This document shows positions 38,288 to 46,443 of a DNA stretch of 64,000 bases, one piece after another. The DNA lies in contig OW818657.1 in the NCBI GenBank assembly GCA_942492905.1, positions 1 to 64,000 on the forward strand, in the 5' to 3' direction. Position 1 is the stretch's first letter. The number at the start of each line of letters is the position of its first letter. A model generated the notes under the pieces. That model did no database searches and was not told the DNA's origin. It was given only the letters and a program-made list of their open reading frames with translations. A program made the translations under genes and the position numbers. The stretch comes from CAIZWU01 sp942492905 (GTDB lineage: Bacteria; Verrucomicrobiota; Verrucomicrobiia; Verrucomicrobiales; V1-33).

Positions 38288-39160
38288 ATGCGCATCATCA
38301 TCACTGGCACCGGCGGACGCCTCGGAGCGGCCGTGGCCCGTCACCTCCGCGACCGGCACCGCGTTATTGCATGGGACCGGAAAGCGCTGGACCTGCGGTC
38401 GCCGGACCAAATTGCCGACCATTTCGGGGGTCTGGAATTCGATGCCGTGATTCACTGTGCCGCCCTGACCGGAGTGGACTACTGCGAGCAGCACCCGGAG
38501 GAAGCCCACGCCGTCAATACCGCAGCCCCGGCGCAGATCGCCCGGCTCTGCCACGAGCGGGGGGCACGGCTGATTCATGTCAGCACCGATTACGTTTACG
38601 ATGGCAGGACGCCGGGCTTGAGAAAGGAGCCGGATGCCTGTGCGCCGCTGGGAGTTTATGCCCGGACCAAACACGCTGCGGAGCTGGCCGTGCTGGCCGC
38701 GGATCCCACCTTTCTGGTCGCCCGCGCCTCATGGATCTTCGGACCCGACCGCGCCGGTTTTGTCGATGCCATCATCCAACGGGCTCAAAAAGACGCGGAC
38801 TGCGGAGCGATTGCGGACAAGTGGAGCACTCCCAGCTACAGCCTGGATCAGGCAGCCTTGCTGGAAGCGCTGGTGCTGAATCCCGGGGCCTGCGGCGTGG
38901 TAAATCTGTGCAATGCGGGATCGTGTTCGTGGATCGAATACGGTCAAGCCGGTCTGGACCTCGCCCACGCCGCCGGCATGCCACTGAAATGCCGCGTCCT
39001 CTCCCCTCAAAAGTGCGCAGACATGCCCGGCTTTCTGATTGGACGTCCCGTGCATACCGCCATGGATACCACCCGGCTGGCGGCCCTGACGGGTCAGGTG
39101 ATCCGCCCCTGGCAGGAGGCGTTGGCGGATTACATCGGCACTTATTACGGGCGCCGCTGA
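38288..39160 (+). CDS. rfbD: dTDP-4-dehydrorhamnose reductase-like SDR protein
   Basis: This 290-residue extended short-chain dehydrogenase resembles RfbD, which reduces dTDP-4-keto-L-rhamnose to dTDP-L-rhamnose. The NAD(P) motif TGTGGRLG is at the N-terminus, with VIHCAALTGVDYCE, STDYVYDG and catalytic Tyr-x3-Lys in YARTKHAAE. The ATG at 38288 gives MRIIITGTG, placing the nucleotide fold right at the start. No other rhamnose genes are adjacent, so a related sugar-nucleotide reduction is possible. It is convergent with the HAD gene with only a 21-base gap. Confidence 0.82.
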   Translation: MRIIITGTGGRLGAAVARHLRDRHRVIAWDRKALDLRSPDQIADHFGGLEFDAVIHCAALTGVDYCEQHPEEAHAVNTAAPAQIARLCHERGARLIHVSTDYVYDGRTPGLRKEPDACAPLGVYARTKHAAELAVLAADPTFLVARASWIFGPDRAGFVDAIIQRAQKDADCGAIADKWSTPSYSLDQAALLEALVLNPGACGVVNLCNAGSCSWIEYGQAGLDLAHAAGMPLKCRVLSPQKCADMPGFLIGRPVHTAMDTTRLAALTGQVIRPWQEALADYIGTYYGRR

Positions 39161-39181
39161 GGCCGGGGGAGCAGGCCTACC

Positions 39182-39832
39182 TCAGGAAAACAAGGAGAGG
39201 ATTTCCTCCGGCCGGCCCACCACATGTCTGGCCCCATGAGCACGGAGTTCCTCTTCCTGACGGAATCCCCAGAGCACCCCCACCGGAATCATCCCGGCGG
39301 CAGTGGCGGTATCCATGTCCGTGGCGGTGTCCCCGATAAAAAGCACCTCCGCGGGAGGCAGTCCCAACTGTTCCGCGATTTCCCACGCCCCGGCCGGGTC
39401 CGGTTTGCGCGTCACATGGTCGCGCTGCCCGAAAATCACTTCAAAGCGGTGATGCCCCAGAAAATGGGCCACGCAAATCTCGGTGTAAGCCTGCGGTTTG
39501 TTGGATAAAACGGCCAGCGGAATTCCCTGCGCGGTCAAGGCCGTGAGCAACTCCTCGATCCCGGCATACGGTTGGGTTTTAGCCTTCCAACGCCGGTCGT
39601 AAGCAGCCCGGTAGTTCATCAGAACACTCGCCATCCCGTCCGGAGTCCGGGCTGCGGGAGGCAGGATGCGTTCGATCAGAACCGCCATGCCATCGCCCAC
39701 GAAGGTGCGGTAGGCGTCGACCGGATGGGTTTCATAACCGGAAGCCAACAGGGCTTCGTTGGCGGAATCCGCCAAATCATCCAGGGTATCCAACAAAGTT
39801 CCATCCAGATCAAAAATCGCAGCAGCAGGCAT
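39182..39832 (-). CDS. HAD-superfamily phosphatase (phosphoglycolate phosphatase-like)
   Basis: This is a 216-residue cytosolic hydrolase. Motif I is DLDGTLLDTLDD, with the nucleophile in FDLDGT; motif II is VLSNKP; motif III is the Lys in TRKPDP; motif IV is FIGDTATDMD. The cap inserts between I and II, as in Gph/PgmB-type enzymes that remove phosphate from 2-phosphoglycolate or sugar phosphates. The start at 39832 (MPAAAIFDLDG) is preferred; a Met five residues earlier is also possible. The substrate is uncertain. Confidence 0.85.
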   Translation of the reverse strand: MPAAAIFDLDGTLLDTLDDLADSANEALLASGYETHPVDAYRTFVGDGMAVLIERILPPAARTPDGMASVLMNYRAAYDRRWKAKTQPYAGIEELLTALTAQGIPLAVLSNKPQAYTEICVAHFLGHHRFEVIFGQRDHVTRKPDPAGAWEIAEQLGLPPAEVLFIGDTATDMDTATAAGMIPVGVLWGFRQEEELRAHGARHVVGRPEEILSLFS

Positions 39833-39939
39833 CACGGACTGGAGCACGGTTTGGGAGCGGTGCGATGGGTTTTTGGACGTGGCTCCTCACTGGCGCACCC
39901 TTTCCACTCCACTGGAGGGCGGCGTTCGTGCCATCCGGT

Positions 39940-40875
39940 TCAGGCGGAAGCGTGGCGGGCCAGGAAGTCCTGATAGGCGGTGGGGATGCCGAGCTCGAAA
40001 GGAACCGCGGGATGCCAGCCCAGCCTGAAGATGCGGCTGCTGTCCATCAGCTTGCGGGGAGTGCCATCGGGCTTGGTGTGGTCCCAGCGGATTTCGCCCT
40101 CGTAACCAACGGCGCGGCTGACGAGGTGGGCGAGGTCAAAGATGGGGAGGTCGGTGCCGGAACCGATGTTGATGATTTCCGGGCTGCTGTAACTTTCCAT
40201 CAGGAAAACGCAGGCGCGGGCGAGGTCATCGGCATACAGGAATTCCCGCAGGGCCCGGCCGGTGCCCCAGCAGGTGACATGAGGGGCTCCACTGATTTTG
40301 GCTTCGTGAAACCGGCGGATCAGGGCCGGGAGGACGTGGGAATTCTCGGGGTGGTAATTGTCGTTGGGCCCGTAGAGATTGGTGGGCATGGCGCTGATGA
40401 AGTCGCAGCCATATTGCTTCCGGTAGGCCTGACAAAGTTTAATGCCGGCAATTTTGGCGACGGCATACCATTCATTGGTGGGCTCGAGGGGACCGGTGAG
40501 GAGGGCGTCCTCCGGGATCGGCTGGGGGGCATGTTTGGGGTAGATGCAGGAGCTGCCGAGGAAGAGGAGCTTTTTCACCCCGGCGCGGTAGGCACCGTCG
40601 ATCAGGGCGATCTGAATCTGGAGATTGTCGTAAAGGAAATCCGCCGGGTAAGTGTCGTTGGCATGGATGCCACCGACTTTGGCTGCCGCGAAGAAAACGT
40701 ATTCCGGCTGGTGCTCGGCATAGAAGGCATTGACGGCGGCCCGGTCGAGCAGATCCAGTTCCGTCCGGGAGCGGCCGATGAGGTTGGTATAACCCTGACG
40801 TTCGAGTTCGCGCCAGATGGCACTGCCGACCATGCCCCGGTGACCGGCGACGTAGATTTTGGAGGATTTCTGCAT
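39940..40875 (-). CDS. fcl: GDP-L-fucose synthase
   Basis: This 311-residue SDR enzyme makes GDP-L-fucose from GDP-4-keto-6-deoxymannose by epimerisation and NADPH reduction. Key motifs: GHRGMVGSAIWREL (NADP loop), FFAAAKVGGIHANDTYPADF, FLGSSCIYP with the catalytic Ser/Cys, then YAVAKIAG (Tyr-x3-Lys) and NLYGPNDNYHPENSHVLPAL, which closely match WcaG/Fcl. The longer frame to 41172 enters the neighbouring gene, so the ATG at 40875 (MQKSSKIYVAGHRG) is chosen. GDP-mannose dehydratase is not in this window. Confidence 0.94.
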   Translation of the reverse strand: MQKSSKIYVAGHRGMVGSAIWRELERQGYTNLIGRSRTELDLLDRAAVNAFYAEHQPEYVFFAAAKVGGIHANDTYPADFLYDNLQIQIALIDGAYRAGVKKLLFLGSSCIYPKHAPQPIPEDALLTGPLEPTNEWYAVAKIAGIKLCQAYRKQYGCDFISAMPTNLYGPNDNYHPENSHVLPALIRRFHEAKISGAPHVTCWGTGRALREFLYADDLARACVFLMESYSSPEIINIGSGTDLPIFDLAHLVSRAVGYEGEIRWDHTKPDGTPRKLMDSSRIFRLGWHPAVPFELGIPTAYQDFLARHASA

Positions 40876-40995
40876 GGTAGAAGGGAGGCCAACATATGAA
40901 TTATGAAGGGAGGGTAGGGAAGCGGAAATAATGGAGGATCTCAGCCCACCACGGTTGATCCTGGGCTGCCCTGCCCCGGCGGCGGCGGCGGATGC

Positions 40996-41030
40996 AAAAA
41001 GGCGCTTCCCGGGGGACCGGGAAGCGCCTT
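40996..41030 (-). terminator. Rho-independent terminator for the Gfo/Idh gene at 41051-42481
   Basis: A perfect 12-bp stem (aaggcgcttccc at 40999-41010 with gggaagcgcctt at 41019-41030) is followed on the minus strand by TTTTTGC. It lies 20 bases after the oxidoreductase stop and separates it from the fucose synthase gene. Confidence 0.85.
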
Positions 41031-41050
41031 GGAGGAGAGACCGCAGGGGA

Positions 41051-42481
41051 TCAGGAAATCTTGAATTCCCAACCGGCGCGATACTTTTTGGTGATGAAGG
41101 CGTTGGCTTCGGGGCTGTTGGTGAAGGCCATGGCTTTGGCATCCCAGAGGAGCTTTTTGCCAGCCGGGACACGCTGGGCGACGTTGCCTAGGTGGATGGT
41201 TTCGGTGAATGGCGCCGCGTATTTGAAGTTGGAGCCGGGGAAGTCCATCGGCTTGTTGCCGAGGCAGGCTTCGCGCCATTCCTGATAGTGGCCGATGGAA
41301 CGTTCCAGGATTTTGGGCGGGCTGCCCAGCTTCTGCATGTTGACCTCGGGGATGATGCGGGAGCGGTCGCCATAGTCGCCGGTGACGAGCAGGCTTTCCT
41401 TGGTGCCGACGTAAACGTTGCCGCTGGTCGGGATCTTCTGGAGGGTGCCGTCGGGCATGCGGAGTTTTTCCTCACCGATGGCTTTGGCGACGCGCTCGAG
41501 GGCGAGGGCGTCTTCGCCTTTCTCGTTCTTCAGTTTGCCATCATACCAGTAGACAATGAAGCCGGGCCGGTCCTTGCCGTTGGGCAGCTTTCCGGGGCCA
41601 AAGGTCCAGCGGAGGATGCAACCTTTCGGGAACATGTCGTCGGACTGGCCGTTGACTTCGAGGACTTCGACCGCTTCCGGATAGCCGGGGTTCATGGACA
41701 TGAAGATGGAGTCCATGGTGTGGCAGGCCATATCGGCGAGGGCGCCGCCGCCGAAGTCGAGGAAACCACGCCAGTTGAAGGGATGGTAGACGTCCTTTTT
41801 GAAGGGGCGCATGGGGGCAGGACCGATCCAAAGGTCCCAGTCCATCCCGGCGGGAATCGGATCTTCCCCGGTGGGGCGGGGGCCGCCCTGGGGCCAGATG
41901 GGGCGGTTGGAGACGCAGTGGATTTCGGTGATGTCACCGAGCATGCCGCTGTTCACAAATTCATAAATACGGCGGTTGCCCTCGTTGGCGTGGCCGTGGT
42001 TGCCCATTTGGGTGACCAGCTTTTTGGATTCAGCGGCCTTTTGGATTTCCCGGGCTTCCCAGACGGTGTGGGTGAGGGGTTTCTGGGTGTAGCAGTGTTT
42101 GCCGGCCGACATGGCGAGGGCGGTGGCGGGGTAGTGGTGGTGGTCCGGGGTGCCGATCATGACCGCATCGAAGGTCTTGCCCACTTCGTCGAACATTTTG
42201 CGGTAGTCCTGGAAGCCTTTGGCGTCCTTCCAGTTGGGGTCGGCCTTGTTGGCTTCGTAGTTGCCGTATTTGGAGGTATCGACATCGCAGTAGGCCATGA
42301 CGATATCGCCGGCCCCTTTGATCATGCCGGCGTGGCTGCCATTGATGCCGCCGACGCCGATCATGGCGATCTTGAGTTTGTCACCCTTGTTCTGGGCGTG
42401 GAGAATGGAGGGGAATCCAAAAGCGCTGACGGCGAGGCCGGCGGCGCTGGATTTTTTAAGGAAGGAACGACGGGTGGTCAT
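41051..42481 (-). CDS. Tat-exported Gfo/Idh/MocA family oxidoreductase
   Basis: This 476-residue periplasmic oxidoreductase begins with a twin-arginine signal (TTRRSFLKKSSAAGLAVSAFG). The Rossmann part has IAMIGVGGINGSHAG, then VMIGTPDHHHYPAT and QKPLTHTVWEA with the catalytic Lys. The C-terminal domain includes FNWRGFLDFGGGALADMACH. It resembles the exported sugar-modifying dehydrogenases common in this phylum; the second such gene of the window (33666-35126) is only distantly similar. It is monocistronic by context: a clear terminator follows and the next gene upstream is divergent. The substrate is unknown. Confidence 0.9.
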   Translation of the reverse strand: MTTRRSFLKKSSAAGLAVSAFGFPSILHAQNKGDKLKIAMIGVGGINGSHAGMIKGAGDIVMAYCDVDTSKYGNYEANKADPNWKDAKGFQDYRKMFDEVGKTFDAVMIGTPDHHHYPATALAMSAGKHCYTQKPLTHTVWEAREIQKAAESKKLVTQMGNHGHANEGNRRIYEFVNSGMLGDITEIHCVSNRPIWPQGGPRPTGEDPIPAGMDWDLWIGPAPMRPFKKDVYHPFNWRGFLDFGGGALADMACHTMDSIFMSMNPGYPEAVEVLEVNGQSDDMFPKGCILRWTFGPGKLPNGKDRPGFIVYWYDGKLKNEKGEDALALERVAKAIGEEKLRMPDGTLQKIPTSGNVYVGTKESLLVTGDYGDRSRIIPEVNMQKLGSPPKILERSIGHYQEWREACLGNKPMDFPGSNFKYAAPFTETIHLGNVAQRVPAGKKLLWDAKAMAFTNSPEANAFITKKYRAGWEFKIS

Positions 42482-42751
42482 GGCTGCGGGAGGTGTTCGA
42501 GGGTTGGGTTGGTGCCGGGTCCGGCGACGGGCGGGCAGATTGTTGATAAGAGCCCGGGAGCACAAACTTTCACCAGAATAAGGGGGAGGCGAAAGGAGGA
42601 AATGGAGAATTTCTTGAGGGGAAATTTTCCGGCCCGACGCGACTCCGCGAGGGCGGTCATGGGCTGGAATTCCGGCTGCTTTTTGTAACCGGAACAGCGG
42701 CGCGGCGACGCCCTTTTTACAATGACCGGCTTCCCAATGGTCATCCCCCCC

Positions 42752-43435
42752 ATGATCACTTATCTTTTGTTGTTTGCGGCCACCATGGCGATCTCCCTGA
42801 TCGCCGGGGCGCGCGTGAAATCCAAGTTCCGGCAATGGAGCGCCTTCAATGCCACTTCCGGCCTGACAGGGGCACAGGCGGCAGAGCAGATTCTGCGGCA
42901 GGCGGGCATCCATGATGTGCCGGTGGTGCCCTACGAGGGGATGTTGTCCGACCATTATGATCCCGTGAATAAAAAACTGGCCCTCTCCGAAGGCGTGTAT
43001 AACAGCCGGTCCGTGGCCGCCTTGGGCGTGGCCGCCCATGAAGCCGGCCATGCCCTGCAGCACGCGCAGGCCTACGCCCCGTTGGCTTGGCGGATGAGCG
43101 CGGTGAAGATCACCAGTTTTGCTTCCGGGGCGATGATGTTTCTGCCGATCGTATTTTCCCTGATGGGCATGCTCAAGCTGGGACTTATTTTCATGGTGGT
43201 GGGCATGTCCATCATCATGCTGTTCAATCTGATCACGTTGCCGGTGGAGTTTGACGCCAGCCGGCGGGCCAAGGTGCTGCTTTCCCGCAGTGGCATGATC
43301 CGGCCCGGTGAAGAGGAACGGGGTGTCAATGAGGTCCTCAATGCCGCAGGGCTGACTTATGTGGCCGCGTTTGTCACCTCGCTGGCTTATCTTTTCTACT
43401 ATCTCCTGCCGCTCCTCACGGGCCGCGAGGAGTGA
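42752..43435 (+). CDS. YugP-type membrane zinc metallopeptidase (PF04298-like)
   Basis: This 227-residue protein matches the YugP family of membrane peptidases: VKSKFRQWSAFNATSGLTG, the motif YDPVNKKLALSEGVY, zinc site AAHEAGHALQH (HEAGH), then helices with ASGAMMF and the tail RRAKVLLSRSGMI and NAAGLTYVAAFVTS. The start at 42752 fits the short N-terminal helix of the family; ATGs at 42722 and 42737 are in frame. The function is unproven; members are suspected in membrane protein quality control. It is divergent from the Gfo/Idh gene. Confidence 0.85.
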   Translation: MITYLLLFAATMAISLIAGARVKSKFRQWSAFNATSGLTGAQAAEQILRQAGIHDVPVVPYEGMLSDHYDPVNKKLALSEGVYNSRSVAALGVAAHEAGHALQHAQAYAPLAWRMSAVKITSFASGAMMFLPIVFSLMGMLKLGLIFMVVGMSIIMLFNLITLPVEFDASRRAKVLLSRSGMIRPGEEERGVNEVLNAAGLTYVAAFVTSLAYLFYYLLPLLTGREE

Positions 43436-43662
43436 GTCCCCATTTGGTGGTCGCAGGTTATTAGGATGGTACCTGCCCCGCCCTGCCCGGTTTCAGCAAG
43501 GATGGTTGCTGGAGCCGGGTCTTTTTTTGCCGGCAAGTGGTGGAAGCGGCCTCCGTGAATGGGGTTTACCGCAGAGGCGCGGAGCACGCAGAGGAATGAC
43601 TGAGGAGAACGGGGCCCGGCCAGCAGACGGGACGCCGGCGCGCCGGATCTCCCCACGGAAAA

Positions 43663-43691
43663 GCCGGGCGGGAGAATTCTCCACGCCCGGC
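43663..43691 (-). terminator. Hairpin terminator after the small secreted protein gene
   Basis: gccgggcg (43663-43670) pairs with cgcccggc (43684-43691), with an inner GAGAATTCTC palindrome, and is followed on the minus strand by TTTT. It lies about 29 bases past the stop at 43720. Confidence 0.65.
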
Positions 43692-43719
43692 TGGGAAAGA
43701 GTCGGTCTGAACGGGCGGC

Positions 43720-44274
43720 TTATTTGCCCTTTTTGGCAGGCTTTTTCTCTTCTTCCTCGTCTTCGTCTTCCTTCTCCTCCTTGGCGGCGAGGGACTTCAT
43801 GCTGTCGAGGACCTTATTGATGTCCTTCTCGTGCTTTTTCACCATGTCGTCGGTGGCCCAGTAAATGAGGGTCATGGTGGTGTCCTCGGAGACCTGCAGG
43901 AAGATGAGGCTGACGGAACAATCACCATCATTGTCGGTGCCTTTCCAGCCGATGGTGGCCATCTTCATGCCGTTATGCTCACCGTCCACCTTGTGTTCGG
44001 TATCGGGTTTGAGTTTGACGCCTTCGCCGGTAAGGTAATCGATGCTTTCCTTGACGCTGTCCTCGATGGTTTCGGCATTGTCGGTCTGTGCGTAAATTTC
44101 AATGGCTCCATCCGGGGAGACGGCATCCACGGATTCATCCTCATAGGTGATTTCCCACTTCTCAGGGAGCTTGATGGAAAAGACGGCGTCTTCCTTGGGC
44201 AACTTGTATTCTTTGGCGAAGAGCGGGGACGTCAAAGCCGCCAAGGCGCTGAGGGTAAGGAGGATTTTTTTCAT
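43720..44274 (-). CDS. Small exported protein of unknown function
   Basis: This 184-residue protein has a Sec signal peptide (MKKILLTLSALAALTSPLFA). The mature part (EYKLPKEDAVFSIKLPEKWEITYEDE...) looks like a compact beta-rich fold of the PsbP/DUF1795-like sort, though the match is weak. It ends in a very charged tail (Glu/Asp runs, then KKPAKKGK). The start at 44274 was chosen for the signal peptide. A good terminator follows. No function can be named; a role in envelope stress or as a chaperone is only speculation. Confidence 0.7.
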   Translation of the reverse strand: MKKILLTLSALAALTSPLFAKEYKLPKEDAVFSIKLPEKWEITYEDESVDAVSPDGAIEIYAQTDNAETIEDSVKESIDYLTGEGVKLKPDTEHKVDGEHNGMKMATIGWKGTDNDGDCSVSLIFLQVSEDTTMTLIYWATDDMVKKHEKDINKVLDSMKSLAAKEEKEDEDEEEEKKPAKKGK

Positions 44275-44394
44275 GCTGGGTATCAAATAATAATAGAGAT
44301 GAGCTCCGCACGGAGAGCCCGGCGGAACGCTGATACTTAAGCAGATACCGTCCTTTTGAAAAGCAGTAATTCTAAATATTACTGAAAATTATAG

Positions 44395-45309
44395 TCAGGT
44401 TCCCCAAAGTGGAGCCGGATAGGCCCCGGAATCGACGATGGCCTGGAGGGCCTGCTGAACCCGGGGTTTGTCGTCCTGATACGTCACCCCGAACCACTGG
44501 GCCGCTGTGGGGAGCACGGCACAGGTGGCGGCTCCGGATTGAAGGAGGCGGTCCACTGCGAGCGGGATGTAGAATTCAGCCTGCGGATGGAGGAGGTGGG
44601 TCTGGAGGAATCCGGTGAAGCCAGCGGTGAATCCTGCGAAGACTTCCGGCGGAAAACCCCACATGTTCATGGAAACGGTTTCGTTACCGGTCAGGGAACG
44701 CACGGGCTGGTCAGGTGGGCGATTCTCGGCCCCGGCGGGAGTCTGGTAAATGTCGGTAAGTTCCTCCACCGTGAGGAGCAGGCCGTCCGGAGTAGTGGTG
44801 CAGAGACCGCGGGCGACCTTGCCGTGTTCGGAAAGGGTGCGTCGCAATTCATACCCGCACATGGCGAGGGCGAGCGGGCCGGCCGGGGGCGTCGCTTGGA
44901 GGAAGGCCGCCATGGCGGCAAAGGCTTCGCGGCCATAGAAATCATCTGCATTGATGACGCAGAAGGGTTCGTGGATTTCATGCCGCGCGGCGAGGACCGC
45001 ATGGCCGGTGCCCCAGGGTTTGGTGCGTCCGCCGGGGATGGTGAAGCCGTCGGGCAGATCGGCGATGTCCTGGTAAACCAGCGCCACCGGCAGATGCGGC
45101 TCCAGACGGGAAACCACCCGCTCCCGGAAAACGGCTTCGCCTTCGCGCCGGATGATAAAAACGACGCGGCCGAAGCCGGCGCGTTTGGCATCGAAGACGG
45201 AATAGTCGAGCAGGGTCTCGCCGTGCGGCCCCATGGAATCGGTTTGTTTCGACTGACCGCCGTAGCGGCTGCTCATACCGGCGGCGAGGACGAGAAGGGT
45301 GGGTGACAT
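44395..45309 (-). CDS. Nucleotidyltransferase-fold protein (NTP-transferase family)
   Basis: About 304 residues with an N-terminal nucleotide-sugar-type fold: LLVLAAGMSSRYGGQSKQTD (Gly-rich loop with the Lys after it), VFIIRREGEAVFRE, GTGHAVLAARHEI and INADDFYGREAF (metal-binding Asp). The C-terminal half has FPPEVFAGF and YIPLAVDRLL. It probably activates a sugar or sugar-like phosphate with an NTP, but specificity is not evident. It lies upstream of the small secreted gene on the same strand (120-base gap), and its own 5' neighbour is divergent. Confidence 0.8.
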   Translation of the reverse strand: MSPTLLVLAAGMSSRYGGQSKQTDSMGPHGETLLDYSVFDAKRAGFGRVVFIIRREGEAVFRERVVSRLEPHLPVALVYQDIADLPDGFTIPGGRTKPWGTGHAVLAARHEIHEPFCVINADDFYGREAFAAMAAFLQATPPAGPLALAMCGYELRRTLSEHGKVARGLCTTTPDGLLLTVEELTDIYQTPAGAENRPPDQPVRSLTGNETVSMNMWGFPPEVFAGFTAGFTGFLQTHLLHPQAEFYIPLAVDRLLQSGAATCAVLPTAAQWFGVTYQDDKPRVQQALQAIVDSGAYPAPLWGT

Positions 45310-45525
45310 GCGGAGGCAAGGATGAAGGTTGGATTTTGGATTTTGAAAGGGGAAAGGACAACGGAGCGGCCAGCCGGGCGGCCGGGGCGGGATTTTGATT
45401 GCTGTCGAAACTTGACAGGACCCGCGGGGACGGCGGATGAACCCCGATGACGCCGCGCCATGCTCCCTGCCATTGGGCTCCAGCCCCGGTGGCAGCAGCC
45501 TTGCTGATCCTCACTGGGAACCACG

Positions 45526-46257
45526 GTGCTGTTTCTGCACCTGCGTACCGCCGCTCCCGGACCGGCCCCGGCAGCGGTGGTGGCCACGATCGGTTATTCG
45601 GTGGAGGGGCGGCCCATCCAGTGCCATGAGTTCGGGAACGGCGCGCCCACGATTTTGATCAAGGCCTCGATCCACGGGACGGAAGGCGCAGGCACGCCGC
45701 TGACGCAGCAGTTGATCGCCTGGCTGGACGCGCATCCTGACACTTGGAAAGACTGCCGCATCCTCGTGATGCCGGTATCGAATCCCGATGGCTGGCATGC
45801 CGGACGCCGCTTCAATGCCCGGGGGGTGGATCTGAACCGGAATTTCCCGGCGGGGAACCGCGAGGACAAAGCGCGTTTCGGCCGCACGGCGCTTTCCGAA
45901 CCCGAAAGCCAGGCGCTGCACCGCTACATCCTGAAGGAAATGCCGGATCTGATCGTGGCCATTCACCAGCCCCTCGCCTGCGTGGATTACGATGGACCCT
46001 CTCCCGCGCCAGCCCTCGCGGCCCGGCTGGCCGGGACCACGGGATTGCCGGTGAACAAACTGGGCGCCCGGCCCGGATCGCTCGGCGCCTGGTTCGGGGC
46101 AACCCTCGGACGGCCGATTGTGACTTTGGAGTTGCCCCGGACCCTGACTGATTTCCCGGAGAAACTGTGGTCCGATTACGGTCCTGGCCTGGTGGATCTG
46201 CTGCTGCATCCCGCGGCTTGGGCTTCCACCGCGGGAGAGCGCGTGGCCGGTCACTGA
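45526..46257 (+). CDS. M14-family zinc carboxypeptidase/murein amidase-like (MpaA-type), possible broken 5' end
   Basis: The 243-residue frame contains a complete M14 core: GYSVEGRPI, zinc ligands His and Glu in KASIHGTEGAG, the NPDGW and RGVDLNRNFPA substrate-binding motif, then the third ligand His in VAIHQPLACVD, and the catalytic Glu in IVTLELPR. Such enzymes trim peptides, for example murein tripeptide. The in-frame start is a GTG at 45526 without a signal peptide. A good signal-peptide-like frame (MTPRHAPCHWAPAPVAAA...GAVSA) runs just upstream from 45447 in a different frame, hinting at a frameshift. It is divergent from the nucleotidyltransferase gene. Confidence 0.72.
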   Translation: MLFLHLRTAAPGPAPAAVVATIGYSVEGRPIQCHEFGNGAPTILIKASIHGTEGAGTPLTQQLIAWLDAHPDTWKDCRILVMPVSNPDGWHAGRRFNARGVDLNRNFPAGNREDKARFGRTALSEPESQALHRYILKEMPDLIVAIHQPLACVDYDGPSPAPALAARLAGTTGLPVNKLGARPGSLGAWFGATLGRPIVTLELPRTLTDFPEKLWSDYGPGLVDLLLHPAAWASTAGERVAGH

Positions 46258-46443
46258 GGAGATTACCTACGGGAAATGTGGGGCTGGAACCGCTGTCCGC
46301 TGAAGAGGGGGAGTGGCCCGGCCATCCTGGTCATTTTGGCATTTGGAACTTCCATGTCCGTGGAACGGCGGAGGCTGGGATTGTGAGCCTGGGGGAGAGG
46401 TTTTGAATCGACCTCCACCCGTGATCCGGATATGCCTCCGGGG

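Noticed and set aside
41192..42688. 498-codon plus-strand frame
   Set aside because: It is the antisense shadow of the Gfo/Idh gene; its Gly/Val/Asp/Phe-rich composition is typical of reversed high-GC codons.
44388..44393. TATAAT on the minus strand upstream of the small secreted gene
   Set aside because: It is a perfect -10 box but no matching -35 is visible at 16-18 bases, and it overlaps the end of the preceding gene; not enough to annotate a promoter.
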